Assembly (NCBI RefSeq): GCF_900182645.1
Contig: NZ_FXTA01000003.1
Location: 558,001-622,000 of the forward strand
Reading direction: 5' to 3'
Origin: Flavobacterium resistens
Lineage (GTDB): Bacteria; Bacteroidota; Bacteroidia; Flavobacteriales; Flavobacteriaceae
Length of the DNA stretch: 64,000 nucleotides
Translations under genes and position numbers: made by a program
The notes under the pieces: model-generated
Seen by the model: the letters and a program-made list of their open reading frames with translations, nothing else
Databases searched by the model: none
What the model was told of the DNA's origin: nothing
Part shown: positions 7,845 through 15,212 of the stretch, in pieces
Position numbering within the stretch: the stretch's first letter is position 1
How the letters are laid out: each line of letters starts with the position of its first letter

Positions 7845-8252
7845 TTAGAATTTAATTTCGACTTTTGAATCTTTACTGACATTAAATTTAGCGTCGGCAT
7901 ACGCCGGAGGTCCCATAAATCCTTTTGCATTGTTTGAAGCTGCATATTCTTCTGATGGAATTCCCATTGCATTTCTGTCAAGCTTTCCGTTAATGTTTTC
8001 ATCATGATAGGTTGAAATTGCATATTCTCCCGCAGGAAGATTTTCAAAAGTTACAACCGCTTCATTGTTTTTAATTTCGGAAGCAAGGCTTTTGTAAGTT
8101 GTTTTAAGAAAAGTTCCGTCTGAATTATATAATCCTACTTTAACAACTCCTGTGTCATTTTTTAAGCCTGAAACAGCAACAGTTAATTTTACATTTTGTG
8201 CAGACATTAAGCTGCAGATAAATAAAATAGTTATGGTAATAATTTTGGTCAT
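7845..8252 (-). CDS. DUF2141 domain-containing exported protein
   Basis: 135 residues with a signal peptide (MTKIITITILFICSLMSAQ) followed by one DUF2141 domain. Visible family features are GVVKVGLYNSDGTFL, the NLPAGEYAISTYHDENINGKLD turn, GIPSEEYAASNNA, and the GFMGPPAYADAKFNV end. The fold is expected to be a small beta sandwich in the periplasm or at the outer membrane; the biochemical function of DUF2141 is not established. It appears to open the operon that continues through the TPR-like gene, the 2TM kinase, the 2TM array and LytTR. A -7 element on the minus strand at 8345-8352 could serve it. Confidence 0.88.
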   Translation of the reverse strand: MTKIITITILFICSLMSAQNVKLTVAVSGLKNDTGVVKVGLYNSDGTFLKTTYKSLASEIKNNEAVVTFENLPAGEYAISTYHDENINGKLDRNAMGIPSEEYAASNNAKGFMGPPAYADAKFNVSKDSKVEIKF

Positions 8253-8275
8253 GATTTCTTTTTTTTTTTAAGTTT

Positions 8276-8307
8276 CTAAGTTACTAAGGTTCTGAGATTC
8301 TAAGTTT
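8276..8307 (+). repeat. Period-8 CTAAG array (solo, 4 units)
   Basis: Units are CTAAGTTA, CTAAGGTT, CTGAGATT and CTAAGTTT, exactly 8 nt apart. It lies 24 bp upstream of the DUF2141 start codon, so if transcription starts near 8340 the array is inside the 5' leader. The same motif recurs at 8430, 12724, 15765, 16214, 26390 and 26486. Confidence 0.85.
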
Positions 8308-8344
8308 TTGTTGATGACTAAAACTCTGTTGTTAATTTATACTT

Positions 8345-8352
8345 CAAAAGTA
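8345..8352 (-). promoter_or_regulatory. Putative -7 element for the DUF2141/2TM operon
   Basis: On the minus strand this reads TACTTTTG, an exact TAnnTTTG match to the Bacteroidota -7 consensus, 93 bp upstream of the DUF2141 ATG. No good TTG -33 element is visible at the usual 17-23 nt spacing, so confidence is moderate. Confidence 0.5.
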
Positions 8353-8429
8353 TGTTGGTTTTTACTCTTTTAAAATTAAATGATACCGAGTTGTTGAATT
8401 TGGTTACTGAATTGTTTTTTTATTAGGTT

Positions 8430-8511
8430 CTGAGGTTCTGAGCGACTATCCCGATAGTTATCGGGACTAAGTTTTTTTTCTTAGCACCTTAGTAGCTTAG
8501 CATCTTAGAAC
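8430..8511. repeat. Inverted pair of period-8 arrays around a palindrome
   Basis: Two CTGAG units (8430-8445) run into the palindrome CCCGATAGTTATCGGG (8450-8465), a CTAAG unit, a T-run, then four inverse units CTTAGCAC, CTTAGTAG, CTTAGCAT, CTTAGAAC (8480-8511). The structure ends 5 bp before the stop codon of the TonB-dependent receptor gene. It can fold as a long imperfect hairpin and might act as a terminator for that gene. Confidence 0.8.
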
Positions 8512-8516
8512 CTTTT

Positions 8517-10676
8517 TTAAAGATTCTTCAACTGATTCTCATTTTTATTCTGGCTGATAGTCCAGAAGAAACCTACGAAGAAAAATCTATCAGCTGTAGG
8601 CACAACAGCTTGTCTTTGATATACTCCGTTTGGATCTGGGAGTTTTGCATAATCATATCCAAAAATATTTTGTGTTCCTAAAATGTTTGAAACAGAGAAA
8701 TAAAGGATTTTTTGTGTTGTCAGCAAATACGCCCAGTTAAAACTCAAACTATTGTATGATTTTGTTTTTCCGTTCATAAATTGCGTTTGGTTTGGATCAT
8801 TATACGGACGTCCTGAACTGAAACTGTTCGTAAAACCAATTTGCGATTTCCAGTCGGTAATAAAATATTTAGTTACGACAGACAAACTGTGATTGGCAAC
8901 AAAACTTGGCGTCGCCATATTTGGAAAGTTTTTATATTGTCTTTCTGAATCGATATAAGAATAAGAAATCCAGTATTCTAAGTTTTTATACAAATTACTA
9001 TCTCTCCAAAACAAATCGATACCTTTTGCATATCCTGAACCGTTGTTATTGAATACCGAATTGTACTCGATATTTTTTGTGTCATATTGCACTAGATTGT
9101 CGTACTCTTTATAATAAGCCTCTGCTCTAAAAGTCTGTCCTGGTTTTGTGAACTGATAATTCAAAATATAATGTCTTGCTTTTTCACTTTCAAATTGATG
9201 GTATTTTGAATATTTAATATAATCAACAACAGGCGTTTGTGAAAAATCTCCGTAAGCAAAAGAAAACTGGCTGCTTTTTGAAACTTTGTATGCCAATGAA
9301 GCTCTCGGCGCAATATTATTTTCGTTTAGCAAACTATTATTTGAATATCTCAATCCAACTTTCATTGCCAGTTTTTTAGAAAATAGAATATCTGCTTCAG
9401 TGTAAGCTGCAAAAATGTTCGAATCGTAACCGTTTGCCACATCAATAGAAACGTTATCATTTACATTTTCATTGAATTTTGTTATGAAATAATCTGTACC
9501 AAAAGACAATTTAAAATAGTTTGAAACTTTTTTCTGCAATTTTAATTTCAGCTGAGCAGCATTTTCGTTGTTGTCAACATCAGTGATATTGTATGTGATT
9601 TTATTTTTGCTGTATCCATAACTAATTCCAGAAGTCAACTGCCAGCCAGTTCCAAAAGTTCCTTTATAAGAAGAATTCAAATAAAAATTATTATTGTTCA
9701 TATCTGTTCTGATTGGATTTTCAAAATTGATATTCTTCTGATTTAAGTCGAATTTTTCTGAATCGAAAGAAGCATATAATTTAAAAATTCCGTTTGTGAA
9801 ATTGTATCTGTAAACGGTTTCACCACCAAGCGACTGATATGGATTATTCCAGTCAACATTCTGAGGAATTACAGCCTGATAAGGCGCTAAATTCACATAC
9901 ATCATATTTACGCTCAGCGAACTTTTTTTGAATTTTTGAGTATTTCCTAGGCCCAAACCAACAGTCATAAATGAAATATCTGTTTTTTCATGGTCTTCTT
10001 CATCATTAGTATTCAAAAGCAAAACACTTGATAAAGCTTCGCCATATTCTGCAGAGTAACCTCCGGTAGAAAAAGCAATTCCACTGAATAAGAAAGGAGA
10101 AAATCTACTTCTTGTAGGCAAATTATTTGTTGTTGCTCCATAGGGTTGCGCAACGCGAATTCCGTCAACAAAAGTCTGAGTTTCGCTGGCTTCTCCACCA
10201 CGCACAAACAAACGTCCGTCCTCACCTACATTCTGCGTTCCAGGCAAAGTCTGCAAAGCCGCGATAATATTTCCTGCAGAACCTGCTGTGGTTACAATAT
10301 CTAAAGGTTTCAAAACCGAAACTCTAGCTTTGTCACCAGATTCTAATGTTCCAGCAGTAATAACAACCGCATCGAGCGTGTTAACATTTTCTCTTAATTT
10401 GATTGTTTGGTCTTTGTAATTCGCAACATCAATTTCTTGCTTGAAAGTTTCAAAAAGTAAAAAACTTACCACGATAAACTTATTTCCTGTTTCAGTAGTT
10501 TGAAAAGAAAAGTCTCCCGTTTCAGAACTTGTTGCTCCGTCATAAGTTCCGTCAATATAAATATTTGCGCCAGCAACCGGTTTTCCTTTTTGGTCTACTA
10601 CTTTTCCTGAGATGGTACTTTGGGCAAAAGTAAAAATGCTTGTTAATAATAAAATAAAAGTAATTCTAGTTTTCAT
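8517..10676 (-). CDS. TonB-dependent outer-membrane receptor
   Basis: 719 residues. A signal peptide (ITFILLLTSIFTFAQ) is followed by a CarboxypepD_reg-like domain (about 20-100: STISGKVVDQKGKPVAGANIYI), a plug domain (about 120-220: GNIIAALQTLPGTQNVGEDGR, LFVRGGEASETQTFVDGIRV) and a beta barrel ending in an aromatic-rich strand (FFFVGFFWTISQ). It should import a ligand across the outer membrane with TonB/ExbBD energy. There is no SusD partner, so a polysaccharide role is unlikely; metal or cofactor uptake is possible but not shown. It lies upstream of the DUF2141-2TM-LytTR genes on the same strand, separated by 264 bp. An operator-like inverted repeat overlaps its promoter. Confidence 0.93.
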   Translation of the reverse strand: MKTRITFILLLTSIFTFAQSTISGKVVDQKGKPVAGANIYIDGTYDGATSSETGDFSFQTTETGNKFIVVSFLLFETFKQEIDVANYKDQTIKLRENVNTLDAVVITAGTLESGDKARVSVLKPLDIVTTAGSAGNIIAALQTLPGTQNVGEDGRLFVRGGEASETQTFVDGIRVAQPYGATTNNLPTRSRFSPFLFSGIAFSTGGYSAEYGEALSSVLLLNTNDEEDHEKTDISFMTVGLGLGNTQKFKKSSLSVNMMYVNLAPYQAVIPQNVDWNNPYQSLGGETVYRYNFTNGIFKLYASFDSEKFDLNQKNINFENPIRTDMNNNNFYLNSSYKGTFGTGWQLTSGISYGYSKNKITYNITDVDNNENAAQLKLKLQKKVSNYFKLSFGTDYFITKFNENVNDNVSIDVANGYDSNIFAAYTEADILFSKKLAMKVGLRYSNNSLLNENNIAPRASLAYKVSKSSQFSFAYGDFSQTPVVDYIKYSKYHQFESEKARHYILNYQFTKPGQTFRAEAYYKEYDNLVQYDTKNIEYNSVFNNNGSGYAKGIDLFWRDSNLYKNLEYWISYSYIDSERQYKNFPNMATPSFVANHSLSVVTKYFITDWKSQIGFTNSFSSGRPYNDPNQTQFMNGKTKSYNSLSFNWAYLLTTQKILYFSVSNILGTQNIFGYDYAKLPDPNGVYQRQAVVPTADRFFFVGFFWTISQNKNENQLKNL

Positions 10677-10696
10677 GATCTTGGTTTTTGATGAAG

Positions 10697-10725
10697 CAAA
10701 TGTATTTTAACATTTCTTGTTAAAA
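10697..10725 (-). promoter_or_regulatory. TonB receptor promoter with palindromic operator
   Basis: The minus strand reads TACATTTG at 10704-10697, an exact -7 match 21 bp from the start codon. Directly upstream (10705-10725) lies the perfect inverted repeat TTTTAACA-N5-TGTTAAAA, occupying the -33 to -7 spacer. That is where a repressor would block RNA polymerase. The binding protein is unknown. Confidence 0.6.
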
Positions 10726-10815
10726 AATATTAAATAACCCAATTGTAGAATTTCGGGGATGAGTTGTAAAATACTTATTTGTATCTTAGCTGTAGTGTTT
10801 CTAAAACTATTAACT

Positions 10816-11274
10816 ATGTCAGAAAGTAAAAGAGTTTCGAATTTATATCAATCCATTTATAATGGAAATCCGTGGCTTGAAGTTACCTTAGCAGATACTT
10901 TAAAAGATGTAACTGCAGCTCAGGCTTATAAAAAAATCAATCCTAATTTAAACACAATTTGGGAAATTGTGAATCACCTAATACAATGGAGAAGAAACAT
11001 ATTAAAACGTGTTCAAGGAGAAATAATTACAACTCCCGATCATAATTATTTTGTACCTATTTTAGATTCATCTGAACCAGCTTGGGAACAATCACTACAA
11101 AGTCTTGCAAAATCTCAGGAATTATGGAATGAATGTTTGAGTAATTTTAATGATGCAGATTTTGATAAAATAGATCAAAATAATAATCATAATTTTTATG
11201 AAGATATTCACGGAATTATTCAGCACGATGTCTATCATTTAGGACAAATTGTTATTTTGAAGAAACTGCTTTAA
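10816..11274 (+). CDS. DinB-family putative metalloenzyme
   Basis: About 152 residues from the preferred ATG at 10816. An upstream in-frame ATG at 10759 adds a 19-residue hydrophobic tail that does not belong to the family, and a promoter-like TATCTTAG lies inside that extension. The body is a four-helix DinB/YfiT-like fold: NLYQSIYNGNPWLEVTL, WEIVNHLIQWRRNIL, and C-terminal IHGIIQHDVYHLGQIVILKKL. The expected metal ligands are the histidines of NHL and of QHDVYHLGQ. Such proteins often act as thiol- or metal-dependent transferases, but the substrate here is unknown. YciI-like, acetyltransferase and VOC genes follow on the same strand. Confidence 0.85.
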   Translation: MSESKRVSNLYQSIYNGNPWLEVTLADTLKDVTAAQAYKKINPNLNTIWEIVNHLIQWRRNILKRVQGEIITTPDHNYFVPILDSSEPAWEQSLQSLAKSQELWNECLSNFNDADFDKIDQNNNHNFYEDIHGIIQHDVYHLGQIVILKKLL

Positions 11275-11285
11275 AAATCATTTTT

Positions 11286-11744
11286 ATGAAAAATTCACTT
11301 TTTATTCTAGCATTATTTCTTTCCAGCTTCATTGGATTTTCTCAAGAAACTGAAGTAAAATATGATGAAGCTTTAGCCAAATCTCTTCATGCCGACGAAT
11401 ACGGAATGAAGAAATATGTTTTCTGTTTATTAAAATCTGGAACCAATACAACAGCTTCAAAAGAGGAAACAAAAAAATTATTTGAAGGTCATATGGCAAA
11501 CATTGGCAAACTTGCCAAAGAAGGAAAACTAGTTGTTGCCGGACCTTTCATGAAAAACGACCGAAATTATCGCGGAATTTATGTTTTTAACGTAGAAACT
11601 ATTGAGGAAGCAAAAGCACTTGTTGCCACCGATCCGGCAATAAAAGCAAACTTACTCGAAGCCGAATTAACGCCTTGGTACTGCACCGCAGCTTTGCAGG
11701 AAACTGTGAAAATACATGAGAAAATCGCCAAGACGAAAATGTAA
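11286..11744 (+). CDS. Exported YciI-like protein
   Basis: 152 residues: a signal peptide (MKNSLFILALFLSSFIGFSQ) followed by a YciI-like ferredoxin-fold domain. Visible features are KKYVFCLLKSG, HMANIGKLAKEGKLVVAGPF, RGIYVFNVETIEEAKALVATDPAI and the downstream W-Y of LTPWYCTAA. The His/Asp positions typical of the YciI family (GH-x-NIGKLA, DPA) are present. Most family members are cytoplasmic, so the signal peptide is noteworthy but known in Bacteroidota. It starts 11 bp after the DinB-type gene and ends 2 bp before the acetyltransferase, indicating cotranscription. Substrate unknown. Confidence 0.85.
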   Translation: MKNSLFILALFLSSFIGFSQETEVKYDEALAKSLHADEYGMKKYVFCLLKSGTNTTASKEETKKLFEGHMANIGKLAKEGKLVVAGPFMKNDRNYRGIYVFNVETIEEAKALVATDPAIKANLLEAELTPWYCTAALQETVKIHEKIAKTKM

Positions 11745-11746
11745 AT

Positions 11747-12322
11747 ATGAAAACAGAAAAAGAAAAAATGATCTCTGGCGAATATTACAACGCCTTTGAT
11801 CCAGAATTACTTAAAGGCCGAAGAGCAGCAAAAAACCTTTTGCACAGCCTAAACGTAAAAGAATACCGAGTTACCAAAAAAGCGAAAGAAATTTTGGCAG
11901 CATTGATTCCGAATGCGGGAGCTGGTCTATATATAGAACCACCTTTTCATTGCGATTACGGTTATAATATTTTCTGTGGCGAGAACGTTTATTTCAATGT
12001 GAATTGTGTTGTTCTGGACTGTGCGCCAGTAAATATTGGCTCAAATGTATTTATTGCGCCAAATGTTCAAATTTATACTGCCTCGCATCCGCTTGATGCC
12101 GAATTACGAAAAACTTTGGAAAATGCTTATCCGGTTACCATTGGCGACGATTGCTGGATTGGCGGAAATTCGGTTATTTGTCCTGGCGTAACAATCGGAA
12201 AAGGTTGTGTTATTGGCGCTGGATCTGTTGTTACAAAAGATATTCCAGACAATTCACTCGCCGTTGGAAATCCGGCAAAAGTTATTCGAAAATTAAACCA
12301 AGAACCTGAATCTACTAAATAA
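11747..12322 (+). CDS. Maltose/galactoside O-acetyltransferase-type sugar acetyltransferase
   Basis: 191 residues with the N-terminal Maa/Mac domain (EKEKMISGEYYNAFDPEL, RRAAKNLLHSLN) and a left-handed beta helix built of hexapeptide repeats: PPFHCDYGYNIFCGENVYFN, IGSNVFIAPNVQIYTASHPL, IGDDCWIGGNSVICPGVTIG. The catalytic His is in YTASHPLD. It transfers acetyl from acetyl-CoA to a sugar in the cytoplasm, probably as a trimer; the real acceptor cannot be told. Its stop overlaps the next gene's ATG (TAATG), so translation is coupled to the VOC protein. Confidence 0.92.
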   Translation: MKTEKEKMISGEYYNAFDPELLKGRRAAKNLLHSLNVKEYRVTKKAKEILAALIPNAGAGLYIEPPFHCDYGYNIFCGENVYFNVNCVVLDCAPVNIGSNVFIAPNVQIYTASHPLDAELRKTLENAYPVTIGDDCWIGGNSVICPGVTIGKGCVIGAGSVVTKDIPDNSLAVGNPAKVIRKLNQEPESTK

Positions 12323-12711
12323 TGCTTACTCTTAATAAAGTTCATCATATTGCCATTTTATGTTCCGATTACGAAAAATCGAAATATTTCTACACTCAGA
12401 TTCTGGGTTTAACTATTATTCGGGAAATCTATCGTGAAGAACGCCAGTCTTATAAATTAGATTTGGCTTTGAATGGTTCTTATGTTGTTGAATTATTCTC
12501 CTTTCCAAATCCGCCACAAAGACCTTCAAGACCTGAAGCTGTTGGTTTGCGCCATCTGGCTTTCGAGGTTATTAATCTAGAAGAAACCATTGCTTTTTTA
12601 AACTCAAAAAAGATTGAATCTGAACCGATCAGAATAGACGAAACAACTGAAAAACGCTTTACTTTTATTGCAGATCCTGATTTGTTACCGATTGAGTTTT
12701 ATGAGAGATAA
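12322..12711 (+). CDS. VOC-family protein (glyoxalase/bleomycin-resistance fold)
   Basis: 129 residues in two beta-alpha-beta-beta-beta modules: KVHHIAILCSDYEKSKYFYTQ and VGLRHLAFEVINLEETIAFL. Metal ligands of the VOC fold are visible as H of VHHIA, E of YVVELFSF, H of LRHLAFEV and E of LLPIEFYER. It is closest in appearance to the small YaeR/GloA2-like subgroup. The reaction is unknown; a glyoxalase I-like or epoxide-related role is possible. It overlaps the acetyltransferase gene by 1 bp and ends the four-gene unit. Confidence 0.85.
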   Translation: MLTLNKVHHIAILCSDYEKSKYFYTQILGLTIIREIYREERQSYKLDLALNGSYVVELFSFPNPPQRPSRPEAVGLRHLAFEVINLEETIAFLNSKKIESEPIRIDETTEKRFTFIADPDLLPIEFYER

Positions 12712-12723
12712 GTTTTAAAGGTT

Positions 12724-12755
12724 CTGAGGTTCTAAGACTCTAAGATACTAAGGTT
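12724..12755 (+). repeat. Period-8 CTAAG array (solo, 4 units)
   Basis: Units CTGAGGTT, CTAAGACT, CTAAGATA and CTAAGGTT start 13 bp after the stop codon of the VOC gene. No inverse CTTAG partner lies nearby, unlike the copies at 8430, 15765 and 26390. Confidence 0.85.
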
Positions 12756-12789
12756 TTCTCATTTAGTTTAACGAATAATTAAGTACAGT

Positions 12790-12818
12790 TTGTCATTTCT
12801 CCTTCGTCGAAATGACAA
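12790..12818. repeat. Stem-loop TTGTCATTTC / GAAATGACAA
   Basis: A perfect 10-bp inverted repeat with a 9-nt loop (TCCTTCGTC). It has no T-tract directly behind it, so it is not a typical terminator. The sequence resembles small dispersed hairpin repeats common between genes in flavobacteria (recalled, not searched). Confidence 0.65.
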
Positions 12819-12854
12819 GTTTGGGTTTAATTCCAAGTTTTAAGAAAAAAAAAT

Positions 12855-12894
12855 TTTGTCACTTTGCAACTTTGTGTCTTTGCAACTTTGTCCC
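12855..12894 (+). repeat. Period-8 TTTGNNNC array (5 units)
   Basis: Units TTTGTCAC, TTTGCAAC, TTTGTGTC, TTTGCAAC and TTTGTCCC follow each other with exact 8-nt spacing. The period equals that of the CTAAG arrays but the fixed bases differ, so it may be a second family of the same kind of element. Confidence 0.8.
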
Positions 12895-13001
12895 CAAAAA
12901 CAAGCGATATTCAATAAAAAAACAAAGAAAGAATTTTCTTATTTTACTAATTTTAACATATATTAAAGACCAATTATTATTAAAAAACAGATTTGATTGT
13001 C

Positions 13002-13009
13002 TAATTTTG
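13002..13009 (+). promoter_or_regulatory. Putative -7 element for the ClC gene
   Basis: TAATTTTG matches TAnnTTTG and lies 42 bp before the ATG at 13052. No convincing -33 TTG is seen at standard spacing. Confidence 0.45.
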
Positions 13010-13051
13010 TGAAATCGCAAATAAAATCTGGCGACTACAAAATCACTTCTG

Positions 13052-14332
13052 ATGAACAAAACGGCGCAAATCAAAAAAAATCATCAATTAATCAAACTCC
13101 GAAAATTAGTTATTGTTTCTATCTTAATTGGCTTCCTTTCTGCTTTTCTCGGAATTTCATTAAAAAAAATAACAGAGTATTACGAAGAAATTTTCTTCCA
13201 CGAAGTATCTGTTCATCCTATATTTTACATCGTATTTCCTGTTTTTGGTTTATCAGTAATTTATTTTTTAAGACAATATCTTTTCAAGAAAAAAGAAAAT
13301 AAAGGAATCAAAGAGGTTTTTGAAAGTACAAATTCAAAATCTAAAAACCTTCCTTCGTATAAAATTCCATCGCACTTTATCAACGGATTATTAACGGTTA
13401 TTTTTGGAGGTTCAACAGGAATCGAAGTTTCGACTGTTGTTGCTACAGCGACAATTGGCTCAGTTGCTCACGAAAAAGAAAATGTTTTCCGTCAATACAA
13501 AACCGAATTAATCTGCGCCGGAGTTGCAGCGGGTGTTACAGCACTTTTCAGCAGTCCAATTGCGGGAGTTTTATTTGCATTGGAAGTAATTTCCAGAAAA
13601 GTTACACGAGCTTTTATAATTTCAAATGTAATTGCAGTTTCAATTGCTTTTGGTTTACTAACTATTTTAAAAGAAGAGCCATTATTTGCCGTTTCAATCG
13701 AAACATGGAATTTAAAAGCGATTCCATACTTTATTCTTTTAGGAATTTTAGCCGGAATTAATTCTGTTTATTTAACACGTTGCGTATTATTCTTCAAATC
13801 ACAATTTGGAAAAATTGATACACATTACTATAAAATTTTAATTGGTTCAGTTGTTTTGAGCGTTTCCTTATTTATTTTTCCTCAATTATATGGTGAAGGT
13901 TATCATGCAATAAAAGGAATTTTTGGTAATTCGAGCCAGCTTCCGTTGACTATAACTTTAGCCTTGACATTTATCGGAATACTAATTCTAAAACCAATTG
14001 TTACTTCAATTACTTTAGCTTCTGGTGGAGATGGCGGCGTTTTTGCACCAAGTTTATTTATAGGCGCATTTTTAGGATTATTACTGGCTTCTATCTTAAA
14101 CAGCTTTTTCCATGTAAATGTAATTCCGGTAAACTTTATGATTATTGGAATGGCGGCGGTTTTGAGTGCGAGCATTCATGCACCTTTTACTGCAATTTTC
14201 TTAGTTTGCGGTTTAACAAACGATTATACTTTATTTTTCCCAATTCTTGTAGTTTGTCTGATTTCAAAATACACTGCAAAAATGATTTATCCTTATACTG
14301 TATATAGTTATTCGCCAAGTTTAGTTAAATAA
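13052..14332 (+). CDS. ClC-family chloride channel or H+/Cl- antiporter
   Basis: 426 residues with about ten hydrophobic segments and a lysine-rich N-terminus. Signature regions: GGSTGIEVSTVVATATIGS, corresponding to the GxEGP selectivity/gating region with the gating Glu retained but the usual Pro replaced; LFSSPIAGVLFALEV; ASGGDGGVFAPSLFIGAFLG, the GxFxP region; and GMAAVLSASIHAPFTAIFL. No CBS domains are present at the C-terminus, so it is a minimal bacterial form. It moves chloride or a related anion across the inner membrane; channel versus antiporter cannot be decided. The HPP protein gene follows 78 bp downstream. Confidence 0.92.
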   Translation: MNKTAQIKKNHQLIKLRKLVIVSILIGFLSAFLGISLKKITEYYEEIFFHEVSVHPIFYIVFPVFGLSVIYFLRQYLFKKKENKGIKEVFESTNSKSKNLPSYKIPSHFINGLLTVIFGGSTGIEVSTVVATATIGSVAHEKENVFRQYKTELICAGVAAGVTALFSSPIAGVLFALEVISRKVTRAFIISNVIAVSIAFGLLTILKEEPLFAVSIETWNLKAIPYFILLGILAGINSVYLTRCVLFFKSQFGKIDTHYYKILIGSVVLSVSLFIFPQLYGEGYHAIKGIFGNSSQLPLTITLALTFIGILILKPIVTSITLASGGDGGVFAPSLFIGAFLGLLLASILNSFFHVNVIPVNFMIIGMAAVLSASIHAPFTAIFLVCGLTNDYTLFFPILVVCLISKYTAKMIYPYTVYSYSPSLVK

Positions 14333-14410
14333 TTTCCAAACTAAATCTAGAGATTAAAAACATCTAGCAAAATATATTTAAAAGCATAACGAGCAAAATA
14401 ATACCACATT

Positions 14411-15010
14411 ATGCCAACTGAAAAAATAAAAAGAAGTTACCGCAAAACGCGTTACATTCTATACAAAGAAACATTAATCGATTATAAAGAACATTTCTGG
14501 TCCTTTTTAGGATCATTTGTTGGAATTGGAATTTTAGCATACGTTCAATCGATGCATTTTTCAGGAAGTGATGCCGTTTATTTGATAGGTTCTTTTGGAG
14601 CTTCAAGCGTTCTTGTTTACGGAATTATTCAGAGTCCGTTTTCTCAACCTCGAAATTTGATTGGCGGACATGTAATCTCTGCAATAGTAGGTGTCACGGT
14701 TCATAAATTGGTTCCCGATATTATGTATATCGCCGCTCCACTTGCCGTTTCGATTGCCATTATTTTAATGCAAATTACCAAAACACTTCATCCGCCAGGA
14801 GGAGCAACAGCCTTGATTGCTGTTATTGGAACTGAAAAAGTAAAATCCTTAGGTTATATGTATGTCATTTCTCCGGTTTTAGTCGGTGTTTTGATTTTGT
14901 TTTTAACAGCTTTGGTTTTTAATAATATGACTTCCAGCAGAAGTTATCCGAGTCACAGTACTTACCACAAACATTATCATAAGATCCGAAAAAGACTGGC
15001 TAGAAAATAA
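14411..15010 (+). CDS. HPP-family integral membrane protein
   Basis: 199 residues with about five membrane helices and the family signature TLHPPGGATALIAV in the middle, preceded by GSFGASSVLVYGIIQSPFSQPRNLIGGH. HPP proteins are small inner-membrane proteins; some relatives have been linked to nitrite transport, but the substrate here is not known. The basic termini (KIKRSYRKTR; KHYHKIRKRLARK) suggest cytoplasmic ends. It follows the ClC gene on the same strand after 78 bp, so a shared role in anion handling is possible but unproven. Confidence 0.9.
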   Translation: MPTEKIKRSYRKTRYILYKETLIDYKEHFWSFLGSFVGIGILAYVQSMHFSGSDAVYLIGSFGASSVLVYGIIQSPFSQPRNLIGGHVISAIVGVTVHKLVPDIMYIAAPLAVSIAIILMQITKTLHPPGGATALIAVIGTEKVKSLGYMYVISPVLVGVLILFLTALVFNNMTSSRSYPSHSTYHKHYHKIRKRLARK

Positions 15011-15027
15011 TTTTATTTTATAGTTTG

Positions 15028-15058
15028 TCTCCCTAAGCGATTTCGAAACTTCGGGAGA
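15028..15058. terminator. Hairpin after the HPP gene
   Basis: The arms TCTCCC and GGGAGA enclose a 19-nt loop that itself contains GATTTCGAAACTTC. The T-tract behind it is weak (GGGCTTTTC). It is a possible terminator or a small repeat. Confidence 0.4.
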
Positions 15059-15079
15059 AGGGCTTTTCTATTGGATTTG

Positions 15080-15106
15080 GGCTTCGACTTTGCTCAGCCT
15101 AACAAA
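15080..15106. repeat. Intergenic element with CTTCGACTTTGCTCAGCCT
   Basis: A short segment of unusually high G+C for the surroundings. Its sequence resembles a dispersed CTTCGACTCCGCTCAGCC-type intergenic element I recall from flavobacterial genomes. There is only one copy in this window, so repeat status rests on recall. Confidence 0.4.
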
Positions 15107-15143
15107 CTAATTGAAAATCAATTTTCTAAAAATATTTTCAACA

Positions 15144-15171
15144 AATCGTAATTCATAATTCGTATTTCGTT
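15144..15171 (+). repeat. Period-7 ATTCGTA array (4 units)
   Basis: Units AATCGTA, ATTCATA, ATTCGTA and TTTCGTT are spaced exactly 7 nt apart. The array lies just upstream of the -7 element of the next gene, so it occupies that promoter's -33 region. Confidence 0.75.
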
Positions 15172-15181
15172 TTTTATATTT

Positions 15182-15189
15182 TACCTTTG
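15182..15189 (+). promoter_or_regulatory. Putative -7 element for the PRiA4-type gene
   Basis: TACCTTTG matches TAnnTTTG, 23 bp before the ATG at 15213. Confidence 0.5.
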
Positions 15190-15212
15190 ACCTCTCAATA
15201 AAAACAAAGATT

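Larger units (their letters stand above)
12712..13051. other. 340-bp intergenic region rich in small repeats
   Basis: It holds, in order: a solo CTAAG period-8 array (12724-12755), a 10-bp perfect stem-loop (12790-12818), a TTTGNNNC period-8 array (12855-12894), and a -7 element for the ClC gene (13002-13009). No credible gene is seen; the open frames here are short and cross the repeats. Confidence 0.75.

Noticed and set aside
7799..8047. 82-residue minus-strand frame overlapping the DUF2141 gene
   Set aside because: It is a shifted frame of a well-supported DUF2141 gene.
10759..10815. N-terminal extension of the DinB-family gene
   Set aside because: The extra 19 residues are hydrophobic, not part of the family, and overlap a promoter-like element; ATG at 10816 fits better.
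12724..12894. CRISPR array
   Set aside because: Units are only 8 nt with no spacers between them, and no cas genes are present.
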